A DNA stretch of 24,838 bases from Erythrobacter donghaensis (GCF_001557325.1 NZ_LSJS01000052.1:1-24838); one strand, 5' to 3'. Shown: positions 1 to 8,363, numbered from the stretch's first letter. Numbers and translations are program-made. Notes: generated by a model not told the origin, from the letters alone.

Positions 1-16
1 GCCTCAGTGTGGGCTC

Positions 17-925
17 CTAAGGCAGCACCAGCGGGCTCAGCGCGCGCACCCGGTTGCCGGCGCCGTCGCGCACCCCGCGCTGATCGAGCACTGCGGCGGT
101 CTCGATCACTTCCAATGCGTCCATCGCCTTCTTGTAGCGTTCCGCGTCCTGGATCCACGCGCCGGCCTTGGCCGCGCCCGGCATGCCCCGCACCTCGTCG
201 ATCGCGGCCTGGTAGCGTCCCTGCTCGAGCGCCCAGCGCGCGCGCTCGAGGCGCTTTTGCGGCTGCGGCGAGGGCGTGGTCTCGCGGCGGAAGATGAAGA
301 GCTGCTTCAGTTCGCGCTTGAAGGCTCCCCATGACGGGCCCTCGCTGCTCTGCTGGAGCTCGGGGCCGAGGCCCTCGAGCCGGGCGACGAGGCTGTCGAG
401 CCGGACGGGGTTGCGCGCGAAGTCGATGATCGTGCCGACCGCGTTGGGCCACTGGTCGCCGAAGCGCAGCCGCAGCTGGTCGGCGAGGTAGCCGAGCTCC
501 GCCCCGCGCTCGACCGAGCGGCGCGTGGCGAAGGCGATCAGCAGGCTCTCGGCGCGCGCGGCGTTGCCGGCGGCGGCCTGGGCCTGGAGGTCGAGGCGAG
601 TAAGGCGCTGCTCGGCGGCAGCGAGGCGCTGGTCGATGCCGCCCTGCTGCTCGGCGACGCGCTCGACTGCCTGCTCGGCCTTCTGCGCGGCGGCAAGCGG
701 CGTGGGGCTGGCGGTGAGCTCCGGGGTGGGCGCGGCGGCGGCGGGCGAAGGCGCGGCGGTTGCGGCGGTGCGCTGGGCACCGGTGCCGGCGAGGTTGTAC
801 CACACCACCCAGCCCGCCAGCCCCGCGCCGAGCGCGAAGGCGAGGAAGGCCGCCATCAGCGCACCGCGCATCGACCCGGATGCACGGGGGGGCTGGTGAA
901 GCGAAGGTTCTGGCTGCGATGCCAT
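17..925 (-). CDS. Membrane-anchored coiled-coil protein, mitofilin/HemX-like (COG4223 type)
   Basis: A 302-residue protein. The N-terminus is short and cytoplasmic, followed by one membrane helix at about residues 19-43 (rich in Ala, Leu and Gly, ending in a Trp/Tyr cluster). Next come an Ala/Pro-rich linker (about 48-75), a predicted coiled coil (about 75-125, many Gln, Glu and Arg) and a helical C-terminal domain. I chose the ATG that begins MASQPEPS because the stretch upstream of it is low-complexity and overlaps hemD. The gene lies 50 bp downstream of hemD on the same strand. Alphaproteobacteria often carry a mitofilin/Mic60-like gene directly after hemC-hemD; the family is thought to shape or organise the inner membrane. 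The role here is inferred from topology and position. No catalytic motif is visible. Confidence 0.72.
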   Translation of the reverse strand: MASQPEPSLHQPPRASGSMRGALMAAFLAFALGAGLAGWVVWYNLAGTGAQRTAATAAPSPAAAAPTPELTASPTPLAAAQKAEQAVERVAEQQGGIDQRLAAAEQRLTRLDLQAQAAAGNAARAESLLIAFATRRSVERGAELGYLADQLRLRFGDQWPNAVGTIIDFARNPVRLDSLVARLEGLGPELQQSSEGPSWGAFKRELKQLFIFRRETTPSPQPQKRLERARWALEQGRYQAAIDEVRGMPGAAKAGAWIQDAERYKKAMDALEVIETAAVLDQRGVRDGAGNRVRALSPLVLP

Positions 926-975
926 GGCGATCCGTTCTTGCGACCCTGCTTGCATGCTGTCCCCGGCGCGCGCTG

Positions 976-1692
976 CTACGGCTGCCGGGGCGGGATGGGA
1001 GGAATGGAGCGCGCCTCTCGGCACAAGTCAAATGCCAATTGCAGAAAGGTGCTCTCGTCGGGCGTGGCGGCGGTGTGGATGGCGGCCCATTCCCCGCCTG
1101 CCGCCGCCGCGATGCGCGGACCGAGCGCGGCAAGAGTGATGCACGCGCGCGGCAGGCCGAGGCGGTCCACCTCGGCGGCAAAGTGGCGAGCGGTGGCGGC
1201 GGAGTGGAGCAGCACCAGCGCCTCGCCCGAGGCCAGGAGCGGGGCGGCGGGATCGAGCGGCAGGGCCTCGCTGCGATAGGCGATCACCTCGGCGAAGGTA
1301 ACGCCCGCAGGCGGCGCAAGCGGCACATGCTCCTCGCCCGCGATGCGCAGGAGGTGGCGGGGGGCAGCTATGGTGTCGAGCACGCCCTGCAACCCCCCGC
1401 TGCCGGTCATGGCGACGCCGAACCCGGCCGCCCGCGCTGCGGCGGCGGTCGCCTCGCCCACCGCGAAGACGGGCTTGGACGTGAGGCGCGCAAGCTGCGG
1501 GCCGCCGTGCAGGATCGCGTTGGCGCTGCCGATCAGCAGCCCGTCGAAGCGCGCGGGATCGGGGCAGTCCCAGGCGAGCGGCCGGATCGCCGAGAGCGGC
1601 TGGCCGGCGATGGAAAGCCCCAACGCGCGGGCCCGCTCCAGTGTCGCGGTCAGCCCCGGCTCGGGTCGCAGCGCAAGGAGATGGAACGTCAA
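976..1692 (-). CDS. hemD: Uroporphyrinogen-III synthase
   Basis: Predicted to cyclise hydroxymethylbilane, the HemC product, to uroporphyrinogen III with inversion of ring D; cytosolic tetrapyrrole pathway. The 238-residue product has the family length and the diffuse two-lobed pattern of HemD: LLIGSANAI near residue 52, VFAVGEATAAAARAAGF near 74 and VLLHSAATARHFA in the second lobe. The start is inferred to be TTG: the hemC stop and this TTG overlap as TTGA, and no later ATG or GTG keeps the first conserved strand (LLALRPEPG). HemD is poorly conserved, so the call rests on these motifs plus its position behind hemC. Translation is likely coupled to hemC. Confidence 0.87.
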   Translation of the reverse strand: MTFHLLALRPEPGLTATLERARALGLSIAGQPLSAIRPLAWDCPDPARFDGLLIGSANAILHGGPQLARLTSKPVFAVGEATAAAARAAGFGVAMTGSGGLQGVLDTIAAPRHLLRIAGEEHVPLAPPAGVTFAEVIAYRSEALPLDPAAPLLASGEALVLLHSAATARHFAAEVDRLGLPRACITLAALGPRIAAAAGGEWAAIHTAATPDESTFLQLAFDLCREARSIPPIPPRQP

Positions 1693-2630
1693 ACCGCCGC
1701 CCGGAAGTGCGCCGCGACGCTTTCCGGCGCGCGGGCGAGGAGGTCGGCCGCCAGCGCCTCGACCGCGGCGTGGTCGCCCGGCGCGAAGGCGGCGCTGCCC
1801 TCGATCCGCGCGGCCCCGTCGGGCGAGAACAGCGCGGCGCGCATGCTGAGGGTGCCTTCGCCCCCCTCGCACAGCACCGCGACCGGCGAGTGGCAGGTGC
1901 CGCCCAAGGCGGCGAGCAAGGCGCGCTCGGCCTCGAGCTCGGCGCGGGTCGGGGCGTGGTCGATGGCGGCGAGGAGCGCGGTGGTCGCGGCGTCGTCGGC
2001 GCGGCATTCGATCGCGATCACACCTTGCGCTGCGGCGGGGATCCATTCGTCGGAGCCGAGCGGCGTGCCCACCTCGGACTGGTCAAGCCGCTCGAGCCCG
2101 GCGGCGGCGAGGAAGGTCACGTCGGCCTCGCCCTCGGTAAGCTTCCTGAGGCGCGTGGCGACATTGCCGCGGAAGGTCACGACCTTGCAGTCGGGCCTGA
2201 GGTTCAGGAGCTGCGCGGCCCGGCGCGGCGCGCTGGTGCCGACGGTCGCGCCTTGCGGGATCGCGGCAATGCTCGCAGCGCCCACAAGGCAATCCCGCCG
2301 GTCGGCGCGCGGGAGGAAGGCGGGGAAGTGGAAGATGTCGGGCCGGATCGTCTCGACGTCCTTGGCCGAGTGGACCGAGAGGTCGATGCGCCCCTCGCCC
2401 AGCCACTGATCGAGCTCCTTGGTCCACAGCGCCTTGCCGCCGATCTCGGACAGGGGGCGGTCGAGCACCTTGTCGCCGCTCGCGAGCACGGGGACGAGTT
2501 CGACCGCCTCCTCGGGCCAGCCATGGGCGGCGCACAGGCGCGCGCGGGTCTCGAAAGCCTGCGCCATCGCGAGCGGGGAATTGCGGGTGCCGAGGCGCAG
2601 GCGCGGCGTGCTTCGTACAGGTTCGGTCAT
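1689..2630 (-). CDS. hemC: Hydroxymethylbilane synthase (porphobilinogen deaminase)
   Basis: Joins four porphobilinogen molecules into hydroxymethylbilane, a cytosolic step of haem synthesis. The 313-residue protein matches the family length. Motifs seen: LRLGTRNSPLAMAQA at the N-terminus, GGKALWTKEL, SVHSAKDV with the catalytic Asp (about D91), GTSAPRRAAQL, and FRGNVATRL. The dipyrromethane-cofactor cysteine is C246 in ALGGTCHSPVAV, a variant of the more familiar GGCxxP loop. The ATG beginning MTEPVRST was chosen because the longer upstream reading frame runs into the divergent tsaD gene and is low-complexity. The 3' end overlaps hemD by 4 nt. Only 44 bp separate it from tsaD. Confidence 0.96.
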   Translation of the reverse strand: MTEPVRSTPRLRLGTRNSPLAMAQAFETRARLCAAHGWPEEAVELVPVLASGDKVLDRPLSEIGGKALWTKELDQWLGEGRIDLSVHSAKDVETIRPDIFHFPAFLPRADRRDCLVGAASIAAIPQGATVGTSAPRRAAQLLNLRPDCKVVTFRGNVATRLRKLTEGEADVTFLAAAGLERLDQSEVGTPLGSDEWIPAAAQGVIAIECRADDAATTALLAAIDHAPTRAELEAERALLAALGGTCHSPVAVLCEGGEGTLSMRAALFSPDGAARIEGSAAFAPGDHAAVEALAADLLARAPESVAAHFRAAV

Positions 2631-2643
2631 GGCCGCGCTTGCT

Positions 2644-2663
2644 CTAGCCCGCGCAAGGGCTAG
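2644..2663. repeat. Perfect 7-bp inverted repeat between hemC and tsaD
   Basis: CTAGCCC, a 6-nt GCGCAA spacer and GGGCTAG form a perfect inverted repeat. It fills much of the 44-bp gap between the divergent hemC and tsaD starts. It could be an operator or a leader hairpin on either transcript. No run of T follows it on either strand, so it is not a typical terminator. Confidence 0.5.
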
Positions 2664-2674
2664 ATGGAAGCCGG

Positions 2675-3760
2675 ATGGGTTCAACAGCACACACCTTGGA
2701 AGCCAAAGCACTCGGGCGACTGGTACTCGGGATCGAATCGAGCTGCGACGAGACCGCGGTCGCGCTGGTGCGCGGCGACGGGACGATCGTGGCGCAGGCG
2801 ATCGCCAGCCAGGAGGCCGAGCACGCGCCCTATGGCGGGGTCGTCCCCGAGATCGCCGCGCGCGCCCATGCCGAGCGGCTGGCGCCGATGCTCGCAAAGG
2901 TGATGGGCGACGCGGGCGTAAGCCTCGATGAGGTGGACGCCATCGCCGCCACCGCCGGGCCGGGGCTGATCGGCGGGGTGATGGTCGGCCTCGTCAGCGC
3001 CAAGGCGCTCGCGATGGCCTCGGGCAAGCCGCTGCTGGCGGTCAACCATCTGGAGGGCCACGCGCTCTCGCCGCGCCTTGCCGATGCGGAGCTCGCCTTC
3101 CCCTACCTGCTGCTGCTGGTCTCCGGCGGGCATTGCCAGATCCTCGCCGTCGAGGGCGTCGGGCAATACCGCCGCCTTGCCACCACCATCGACGATGCGC
3201 TGGGCGAGGCCTTCGACAAGACCGCCAAGATCCTTCGCCTCGGCTACCCGGGCGGGCCTGCGGTCGAGCGGCTGGCGCTGGAGGGCGATCCTCACGCGGT
3301 GCCCCTGCCCCGCCCCTTGAAGGGATCGGGCGAGCCGCACTTCTCCTTCGCAGGCCTCAAGAGCGCCGTGCTGCGCGCGGTCGAGAGCGGCGCGCACACG
3401 CCCGCCGATATCGCCGCGAGCTTCCAGCAGGCCGCGGTCGAGTGCCTGATCGACCGGCTCGAACGGGCGCTGGAGCGCGCAGGGCCCTTCCCGGCGCTGG
3501 TCGTGGCCGGGGGCGTGGCTGCCAACAAGACGGTCCGCGGCGCTCTGGAACACCTCGCCGGAAAGCATGGGATGCGCTTCACCGCCCCGCCGCTCGCCCT
3601 GTGCACCGATAACGCCGCGATGATCGCCTGGGCCGGGCTCGAACGCCTCGCACACGAGGGCGCAGACTTCGCTGGCGACCCGCTAGACTTCGTCGCCCGC
3701 CCGCGCTGGCCGCTCGACCCGGCGGCCGAGGCGGTCCGCGGCGCGGGGTACAAAGCATGA
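2675..3760 (+). CDS. tsaD: tRNA N6-adenosine threonylcarbamoyltransferase (TsaD/Gcp)
   Basis: Transfers the threonylcarbamoyl group from TsaC/Sua5-made threonylcarbamoyl-AMP to A37 of ANN-reading tRNAs, acting with TsaB and TsaE. The 361-residue sequence has the whole ASKHA-fold signature: [13 protein letters not shown] (about 18-30), [12 protein letters not shown] (54-65), the metal-binding histidines H125 and H129 in [56 protein letters not shown] and [10 protein letters not shown]. The start is placed at [13 protein letters not shown]; a GGAAG-like ribosome site sits just upstream with short spacing. The stop overlaps the gpsA start (ATGA). It is divergent from hemC, a pairing common in alphaproteobacteria. 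Confidence 0.97.
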   Translation: MGSTAHTLEAKALGRLVLGIESSCDETAVALVRGDGTIVAQAIASQEAEHAPYGGVVPEIAARAHAERLAPMLAKVMGDAGVSLDEVDAIAATAGPGLIGGVMVGLVSAKALAMASGKPLLAVNHLEGHALSPRLADAELAFPYLLLLVSGGHCQILAVEGVGQYRRLATTIDDALGEAFDKTAKILRLGYPGGPAVERLALEGDPHAVPLPRPLKGSGEPHFSFAGLKSAVLRAVESGAHTPADIAASFQQAAVECLIDRLERALERAGPFPALVVAGGVAANKTVRGALEHLAGKHGMRFTAPPLALCTDNAAMIAWAGLERLAHEGADFAGDPLDFVARPRWPLDPAAEAVRGAGYKA

Positions 3761-4788
3761 GTGAGGGGGGCATGAGCGAGCTTCAGACCATCGGCGTCAT
3801 CGGCGCAGGCGCATGGGGCACCGCGCTCGCGCAGATGCTCGCGAGCGACGGGCGCGCGGTGGTGCTGTGGGCCTACGAGCCGGAAGTGGCTTCTGCGATC
3901 AATGCCGAACATCGCAACCCGCTCTACCTGCCCTCCGCCACCCTCGCCCCGACGATCCGCGCGACGGGCGATCTTGCCGATCTCGCGCGGCTCGAGACCG
4001 TGCTGGTCGTCACCCCCGCGCAGGTGCTGGGCAGGGTGCTCGCGGGCCTTCCCGCCCACCCCCGCGACCTGGTTCTGTGCTCGAAGGGGATCGAGGCGGG
4101 CACCGGCAGGCTGATGAACGACGTCGCGCGCGAGGCCGCGCCCGGCAGCGCCATCGCCGTCCTGTCCGGCCCGACCTTTGCGCACGAAGTCGCCGTCGGC
4201 CTGCCGACCGCCGTCACCCTCGCCTGTGGGGGCGGCCTTGCGCAGTGGGAGCGGCTTGCCCCCGCCCTCGCCCGGCCCGCCTTCCGGCCCTACTATTCCG
4301 ACGACGTCGCCGGCGCGGAGATCGGCGGGGCGGTCAAGAACGTGCTCGCCATCGCCTGCGGGGTGGTCGACGGCCTCGGCCTCGGCCAGAACGCGCGCGC
4401 GGCGCTGATCGCGCGGGGCTACGCCGAGATGCTGCGCTTCGGCGAGGCGCTGGGGGCACGCGCGGAGACGCTCGCGGGCCTGTGCGGCCTCGGCGATCTG
4501 GTGCTGACCTGCTCCTCGACCTCGAGCCGCAATTTCAGCCTCGGCAAGGCGCTCGGAGAGGGGGCAAGCGCCGCCGCGCTCATGGCCGACCGCCGCACCG
4601 TGGCCGAGGGCGCGCACACCGCGCCCGTGCTCGCCGGACTGGCCGAGGCACGCGACATCCCCATGCCGATCGTCGCCGCGGTCGACGCGATCCTCACGGG
4701 CGAGGACGCGCGCGCGGTGGTCGCCGCGCTGCTCGCCCGCCCGCTGAAGGCCGAGCGCGACGGGGCCGAACGGGACGTTCCTGCGTGA
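3757..4788 (+). CDS. gpsA: Glycerol-3-phosphate dehydrogenase [NAD(P)+]
   Basis: Reduces dihydroxyacetone phosphate to sn-glycerol 3-phosphate, the backbone for phospholipid synthesis; soluble. The 343-residue product carries the N-terminal Rossmann motif [13 protein letters not shown] (about 13-25), CSKGIE with K110, [12 protein letters not shown] (135-146), the catalytic-lysine segment [13 protein letters not shown] (K194), and [12 protein letters not shown] followed by SRNFSLG. Two starts are possible. The ATG used here overlaps the tsaD stop as ATGA. A second ATG at 3772 gives MSELQTIG, has a GAGG element five bases upstream, and is closer to the usual family N-terminus. The 3' end overlaps the flippase gene by GTGA, so the three genes look translationally coupled. 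Confidence 0.96.
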   Translation: MSEGGMSELQTIGVIGAGAWGTALAQMLASDGRAVVLWAYEPEVASAINAEHRNPLYLPSATLAPTIRATGDLADLARLETVLVVTPAQVLGRVLAGLPAHPRDLVLCSKGIEAGTGRLMNDVAREAAPGSAIAVLSGPTFAHEVAVGLPTAVTLACGGGLAQWERLAPALARPAFRPYYSDDVAGAEIGGAVKNVLAIACGVVDGLGLGQNARAALIARGYAEMLRFGEALGARAETLAGLCGLGDLVLTCSSTSSRNFSLGKALGEGASAAALMADRRTVAEGAHTAPVLAGLAEARDIPMPIVAAVDAILTGEDARAVVAALLARPLKAERDGAERDVPA

Positions 4789-6317
4789 CCGCACCTGCCG
4801 CCGCCACGCCCGCCGACGACAGCGACGATCTCGCCCGGCTCGCCAAGGGCGGGCGCACCAACACGCTGGGCTTCGTGATCCGCCTGATCGCGCGCATCCC
4901 CTTCCTCGTGATCGCCACCCGCCTCTACGGGGCCGAGGCGCTCGGGCGCTTCGCCTCGGCGCTGGTGCTGATCGAGATCATCGCGCTGGTGTGCTCGCTG
5001 GGCGAGAAGCGCGGCCTTGCCCAGCGCCTGTCCGAAGGCGCGGGCGAGGACCGGGAGGCGGAGACCAACCTCGTCTATGACGGCATCCTGCTCGCGCTCG
5101 CCTACTCGGCCGTGGCGGCAGGCGTGCTGCTGCTGTTCCCCGAACCGATGTTTCCCAACGGCACCAACAGCGCGTGGGACATCTGGCTGGTCGCCACCAT
5201 CCCCGCCTTCGCCGTGACCGAGATCCTGCTCGCCGCCCAGGCCTACCGCTTCGACATCGCCACCACGGTGCGCGCGCGGGCGGTGGTCGAGCCGTGGACG
5301 ATCTCGATCGGGGCGGGGGTGTTCTTCCTCATCCCCGCGACCCGCGATGCCGGGCTGGCGCTGGCCTTCATCGCCTCGATCTATGCCGGACTGCTCACCG
5401 CGCTTTGGCCGTTCCTCAGGAGCTACGGCCTGCCCCGCGGCTGGCAGCCGCGCCCGCGCGCGATGGCCGCGATGGCCGCGCGCGCCTTCCCGCTGGTCGG
5501 CGCCGACGCGATCGAGCGCGGGACGCGGCTGCTCGACATCTTCATCCTCGGCCTGTTCGCGCCTCCGCAGGCGGTGGGGATCTACTATGCCGCGCAGCAG
5601 ATCGCCTCACTGCCGCAGAAGCTGAAGACCAGCTTCGAGCCGATTCTCTCGCCGGTCATCACCCGCAACCTGCGCATCGGCAACATGGAGGCGATCGCCG
5701 CGCAGGTGCGGCAGGTGGGGTTCTGGATCATCGCGGTGCAGCTCGGCATCGCGCTGATGCTCGGCGTTCCGGGCGAGGCGGTGATGGGCCTGTGGGGGCC
5801 GGACTATGTCGCGGGCACCGCCGCGCTCGCCTTCCTGCTCGCGGCCGAGGTCGCCGCCTCGATGGCGGTCGTCTCGGAGAGCGTGCTGGTCTACATCGCG
5901 AGGAAGCGCAATCTGGCGATTTCGGTCGGCATCATCGCGCTGCAAGCCGGGCTGACGATCGCGCTGATCGAAGCGGCGGACCGCTTCGGCCTCGGCAAGG
6001 GCTACGAGGCGGCGGGCGCCGCGGGCGCGCTGATGGTGGCGCTGGCGGTCTCGAGCCTCGTCAAGGCGCTGCTGCTGAAGCGCCTGCTGGGCGCAGCCGT
6101 ATCGAACTGGCGCTGGGCGCTGGTCCACGCCGCCGCGCCCGCGGTGGTGGTGGGCTACGGCTTCACCTGGCTCCCCGAATGGACCGAGCTCGTCTTCGGC
6201 GTGCCCGCGATCCTTGCGGTCTATGCCCTGGTGGTCTGGCGGCGCGGCTTCGGCGAGGATGACAAGGTGCTGTTCAGGAAGCAGGTCGTCCCCGACCCGG
6301 CGACCGACCTGCCCTGA
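4785..6317 (+). CDS. Polysaccharide/oligosaccharide flippase-like membrane protein (MOP superfamily)
   Basis: A 510-residue integral membrane protein with about twelve or more hydrophobic segments spaced through its length. The N-terminal segment has the Wzx/MOP look (RTNTLGFVIRLIARIPFLVI, then RLYGAEALGRF), and the middle has IERGTRLLDIFILG followed by AVGIYYAAQQIASLPQKLK, as in lipopolysaccharide O-unit and exopolysaccharide flippases. The GTG start overlaps the gpsA stop (GTGA); the open frame runs far upstream as a shadow of gpsA and was trimmed. The likely role is moving a lipid-linked sugar or similar lipid across the inner membrane; the substrate cannot be read. No glycosyltransferase genes are nearby, which is unusual for a dedicated Wzx, so a housekeeping role next to gpsA is possible. 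Confidence 0.85.
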   Translation: MTAPAAATPADDSDDLARLAKGGRTNTLGFVIRLIARIPFLVIATRLYGAEALGRFASALVLIEIIALVCSLGEKRGLAQRLSEGAGEDREAETNLVYDGILLALAYSAVAAGVLLLFPEPMFPNGTNSAWDIWLVATIPAFAVTEILLAAQAYRFDIATTVRARAVVEPWTISIGAGVFFLIPATRDAGLALAFIASIYAGLLTALWPFLRSYGLPRGWQPRPRAMAAMAARAFPLVGADAIERGTRLLDIFILGLFAPPQAVGIYYAAQQIASLPQKLKTSFEPILSPVITRNLRIGNMEAIAAQVRQVGFWIIAVQLGIALMLGVPGEAVMGLWGPDYVAGTAALAFLLAAEVAASMAVVSESVLVYIARKRNLAISVGIIALQAGLTIALIEAADRFGLGKGYEAAGAAGALMVALAVSSLVKALLLKRLLGAAVSNWRWALVHAAAPAVVVGYGFTWLPEWTELVFGVPAILAVYALVVWRRGFGEDDKVLFRKQVVPDPATDLP

Positions 6318-6408
6318 GTCCGTTTGCAACCTCGAGCATGGGCGAAGCCGCCTCAGGCTGCTAATGCCCGCGCCCTGTTAACGATTCGTGCCGGAGAACC
6401 CCGTCCTC

Positions 6409-6981
6409 ATGTCCGCCGATCTGACCGCCTACCTGCCGCTGATCGTCATTGCGCTTGTCGCGCTCGCGGTGCTGGTGTGGATCATCAGCCGTCAGGGCCG
6501 CCGCGCAAGGGTGACCGACGAGGACGGCGCGCCCGGCATCTTCCGCGACGTGCTCGAGGAAGGCGCCGCGCCCGCCGCGCGCAACCAGGCGCTGATCGAC
6601 GCGCCGCGCGGGCTCGAGGCGATCCAGGGCGAGCTTTCGGCCATGGCCAACGCGCAGGTCACCGCCGCCTCGCCGCTCGGCACCGATGCCGAGGCGGGCC
6701 CCGCCCCCGAGCCAGCGCCTGCCCCGGTCGCCGCCGGCCCCGCCGACGACCTCACGCGCATCAAGGGCCTCGGCCCCAAGCTCGCCGCGCTGCTCGGCGA
6801 GTTCGGCATCACCACCTTCGCCCAGATCGCCGCGTGGACGCCCGCGGAGATCGAGCGGATCGACGCCAAACTCGGCCGATTCTCGGGGCGGATCGTCCGC
6901 GACCAATGGGTGGAGCAAGCCAGACTACTCGCTGCGGGCGACGAAAGCGGCTTCACCGCAAGATTTGGCAATAATGGATGA
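6409..6981 (+). CDS. Membrane-anchored helix-hairpin-helix protein
   Basis: A 190-residue protein of unknown function. One N-terminal membrane helix (about residues 5-25) is followed by a basic stop-transfer stretch (RQGRRAR). An acidic, Pro/Ala-rich linker (about 30-110) leads to a C-terminal HhH-type domain: DDLTRIKGLGPKLAALLGEFGI, then TFAQIAAWTPAEIERID. The KGLGPKLAALL hairpin is a classical non-specific DNA-binding motif and is shared with COG3743-type proteins, some of which are annotated as 5' nuclease-like. I saw no nuclease catalytic residues. The ATG at 6409 is preferred over the GTG at 6388 because GGAGA lies about twelve bases upstream. A membrane-tethered DNA binder is possible, but that is inference. 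Confidence 0.8.
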   Translation: MSADLTAYLPLIVIALVALAVLVWIISRQGRRARVTDEDGAPGIFRDVLEEGAAPAARNQALIDAPRGLEAIQGELSAMANAQVTAASPLGTDAEAGPAPEPAPAPVAAGPADDLTRIKGLGPKLAALLGEFGITTFAQIAAWTPAEIERIDAKLGRFSGRIVRDQWVEQARLLAAGDESGFTARFGNNG

Positions 6982-7053
6982 AATACCCCGAAGGTTGACG
7001 TCCAAACCGTGTTACAGTCCCGACTTGGGATTCGTTAACGCGGGAGAAGGCCG

Positions 7054-7410
7054 ATGGCTTTGCGAATCTTGGTGGCCGAGGACGAATTCATCACCGCCTT
7101 CGATCTGTGCGATACCTTCGAAGAGGCGGGCTACGAAGTGCAGGGGCCGCATGCCGGGATTTCCTCGGCGATGCTCGCCTGCCAGAAGGAACGCCCCGAT
7201 GTGGCGCTGCTCGATATCGAGCTGGCGGACGGGCTGAGCCTTGAACTCGCGCAGAAGCTCATCGACGAGAACGTGCCGGTGATCCTCCATTCCGAACCCG
7301 AAGACACCCGCGCGCTCGCGATGCGCTTCCCCAGGGCGACGACGCTGGTGAAGCCCTGCCCGCCGGCCAAGCTGCTCGACACGGTGAGCCGGGTGGTGAC
7401 GCCGGCGTGA
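7054..7410 (+). CDS. Single-domain response regulator (CheY-like receiver)
   Basis: A 118-residue stand-alone receiver domain without an output domain. It has the acidic cluster AEDE (8-11), the phospho-acceptor D54 in ALLDIELADG, a Ser in VILHSEP (about 80) in place of the usual switch Thr, and the conserved Lys in LVKPCPP (K100). A strong ribosome site, GGAGAAGG, ends three bases before the ATG. It resembles the small receivers common in sphingomonads, which often act as phosphate sinks or partners of HWE/HisKA2 kinases. No cognate kinase is adjacent; the hybrid kinase near 22-23.5 kb has its own partner. Stop at 7410 is followed at once by a GC-rich hairpin. Confidence 0.9.
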   Translation: MALRILVAEDEFITAFDLCDTFEEAGYEVQGPHAGISSAMLACQKERPDVALLDIELADGLSLELAQKLIDENVPVILHSEPEDTRALAMRFPRATTLVKPCPPAKLLDTVSRVVTPA

Positions 7411-7441
7411 GGGGCCCTGAGCCCCTTCCCTTGGGGAGGGG
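7411..7441 (+). terminator. Overlapping GC hairpins after the response regulator; possible terminator
   Basis: Two hairpins compete for the same bases. The first is GGGGC / GCCCC with loop CCTGA (7411-7425). The second is CCCCTTCC / GGGAGGGG with a CTTG tetraloop (7422-7441, one G-T wobble). Only AATT follows, with no T run, so intrinsic termination would be weak. GC-rich intergenic hairpins of this kind seem common in sphingomonads. Confidence 0.35.
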
Positions 7442-7702
7442 GAATTGCGGGCACCGGTGATGAAGCAACCTCGCGCAGCCCCTTGCCCGTCCGCCCCAAC
7501 CCTGCGATGGCTGGGATAAGCAAGACAGGCAGGAGCAATTGCGCGTGGCTGTATGGCAAACAGGCGGCCCCGCGCCGAGATCCGCGTCCACAGCCCTCGG
7601 GCATGTCGGCCCGCAAGGCCGAACGGCCGCCCGCAGCGATGCGACCGCAAGGTCGCGTGAGCGAGGATTTCGCGCGCCGGATGGCGTGCGGGAAGCAAAA
7701 GC
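7442..7702 (+). other. Non-coding stretch with tandem stem-loops upstream of maiA
   Basis: No convincing gene lies between the response regulator and maiA; open frames crossing it are shadows or low-complexity. Its 3' part holds three stem-loops in about 85 bases. They are TCGGCC/GGCCGA with loop CGCAA (7606-7622), GCGACC/GGTCGC with a GCAA tetraloop (7641-7656), and CGCGCGCC/GGCGTGCG with loop GGAT and one G-T pair (7671-7690). The last ends about 12 bases before the maiA ATG and so could affect its ribosome site. It may be a structured leader or one copy of a dispersed repeat; the rest of the genome is needed to decide. Confidence 0.5.
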
Positions 7703-8338
7703 ATGAAACTCTACGGCTACTTCCGCTCGTCAACCTCCTACCGCCTGCGCATCGCCCTCGGCCTCAAGGGCCTCGCCTTCGAGAACATCCCGGTCGATCT
7801 GCGCACCGGCGCGAACAAGGACGCTGCCTTCACCCAGCGCAATCCCTTCGGCTCGCTCCCGATGCTGGAAGCCGACGGGCGCGACCGAGCGCAGTCGATG
7901 GCGCTGCTCGAATGGCTCGACGAGGCCTATCCGAGCCCGCGCTTCCTGCCCGCCGATATCGAGGCGCGCTACACCGTGCGCGAGCTGGCCTATGCCATCG
8001 CGACCGAGATCCATGCGGTCAACAACCTGCCGGTGCTCAAATATCTCAAGGACCCGCTCGGCCACTCACAGGACGAGATCGACATCTGGTATCGCACGTG
8101 GCTCAAGCGCACGCTCGATCCGGTGGAAGCGCGCCTCGCACAGCTGGGCACCGGCGATTTCCTTCATGGCGATGCGCCGGGGCTGTTCGAGATCGTGTTG
8201 ATCCCGCAACTCGCCAATGCGCGGCGATTCGATTACGACCTTGGCGCCGGTCCGCACATGACCCGCATCGAGGCCGCCTGCCTCGCGCTCCCCGCCTTCG
8301 CCGCGGCGCACCCCGACAGGCAGATCGACGCGCAATAA
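7703..8338 (+). CDS. maiA: Maleylacetoacetate isomerase (zeta-class glutathione transferase)
   Basis: Isomerises 4-maleylacetoacetate to 4-fumarylacetoacetate with glutathione, the penultimate step of tyrosine/homogentisate breakdown; cytosolic. The 211-residue protein starts MKLYGYFRSSTSYRLRIAL, containing the zeta-class active-site SSxxxxR motif (Ser at 9-10, Arg at 14). It continues with the glutathione-site region NPFGSLPMLEADG and the QSMALLEWLDEAYP segment, then an all-helical C-terminal domain. Family length is about 210-220. The following gene, 25 bp downstream, is a fumarylacetoacetase, which makes the pathway assignment firm. Homogentisate dioxygenase is not in the window. The leader carries strong hairpins. 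Confidence 0.93.
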   Translation: MKLYGYFRSSTSYRLRIALGLKGLAFENIPVDLRTGANKDAAFTQRNPFGSLPMLEADGRDRAQSMALLEWLDEAYPSPRFLPADIEARYTVRELAYAIATEIHAVNNLPVLKYLKDPLGHSQDEIDIWYRTWLKRTLDPVEARLAQLGTGDFLHGDAPGLFEIVLIPQLANARRFDYDLGAGPHMTRIEAACLALPAFAAAHPDRQIDAQ

Positions 8339-8363
8339 GCACAACGTCTCGGGAGGACACCAA

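Noticed and set aside
760..2409. Long plus-strand open frame (549 codons) across hemD and hemC
   Set aside because: Arg/Gly/Ala-rich, low-complexity product without domains, antisense to two clearly recognised genes; a high-GC shadow.
3292..4794. Long minus-strand open frame (500 codons) across tsaD and gpsA
   Set aside because: Antisense shadow of two confident genes; composition is arginine- and glycine-rich and has no motif.
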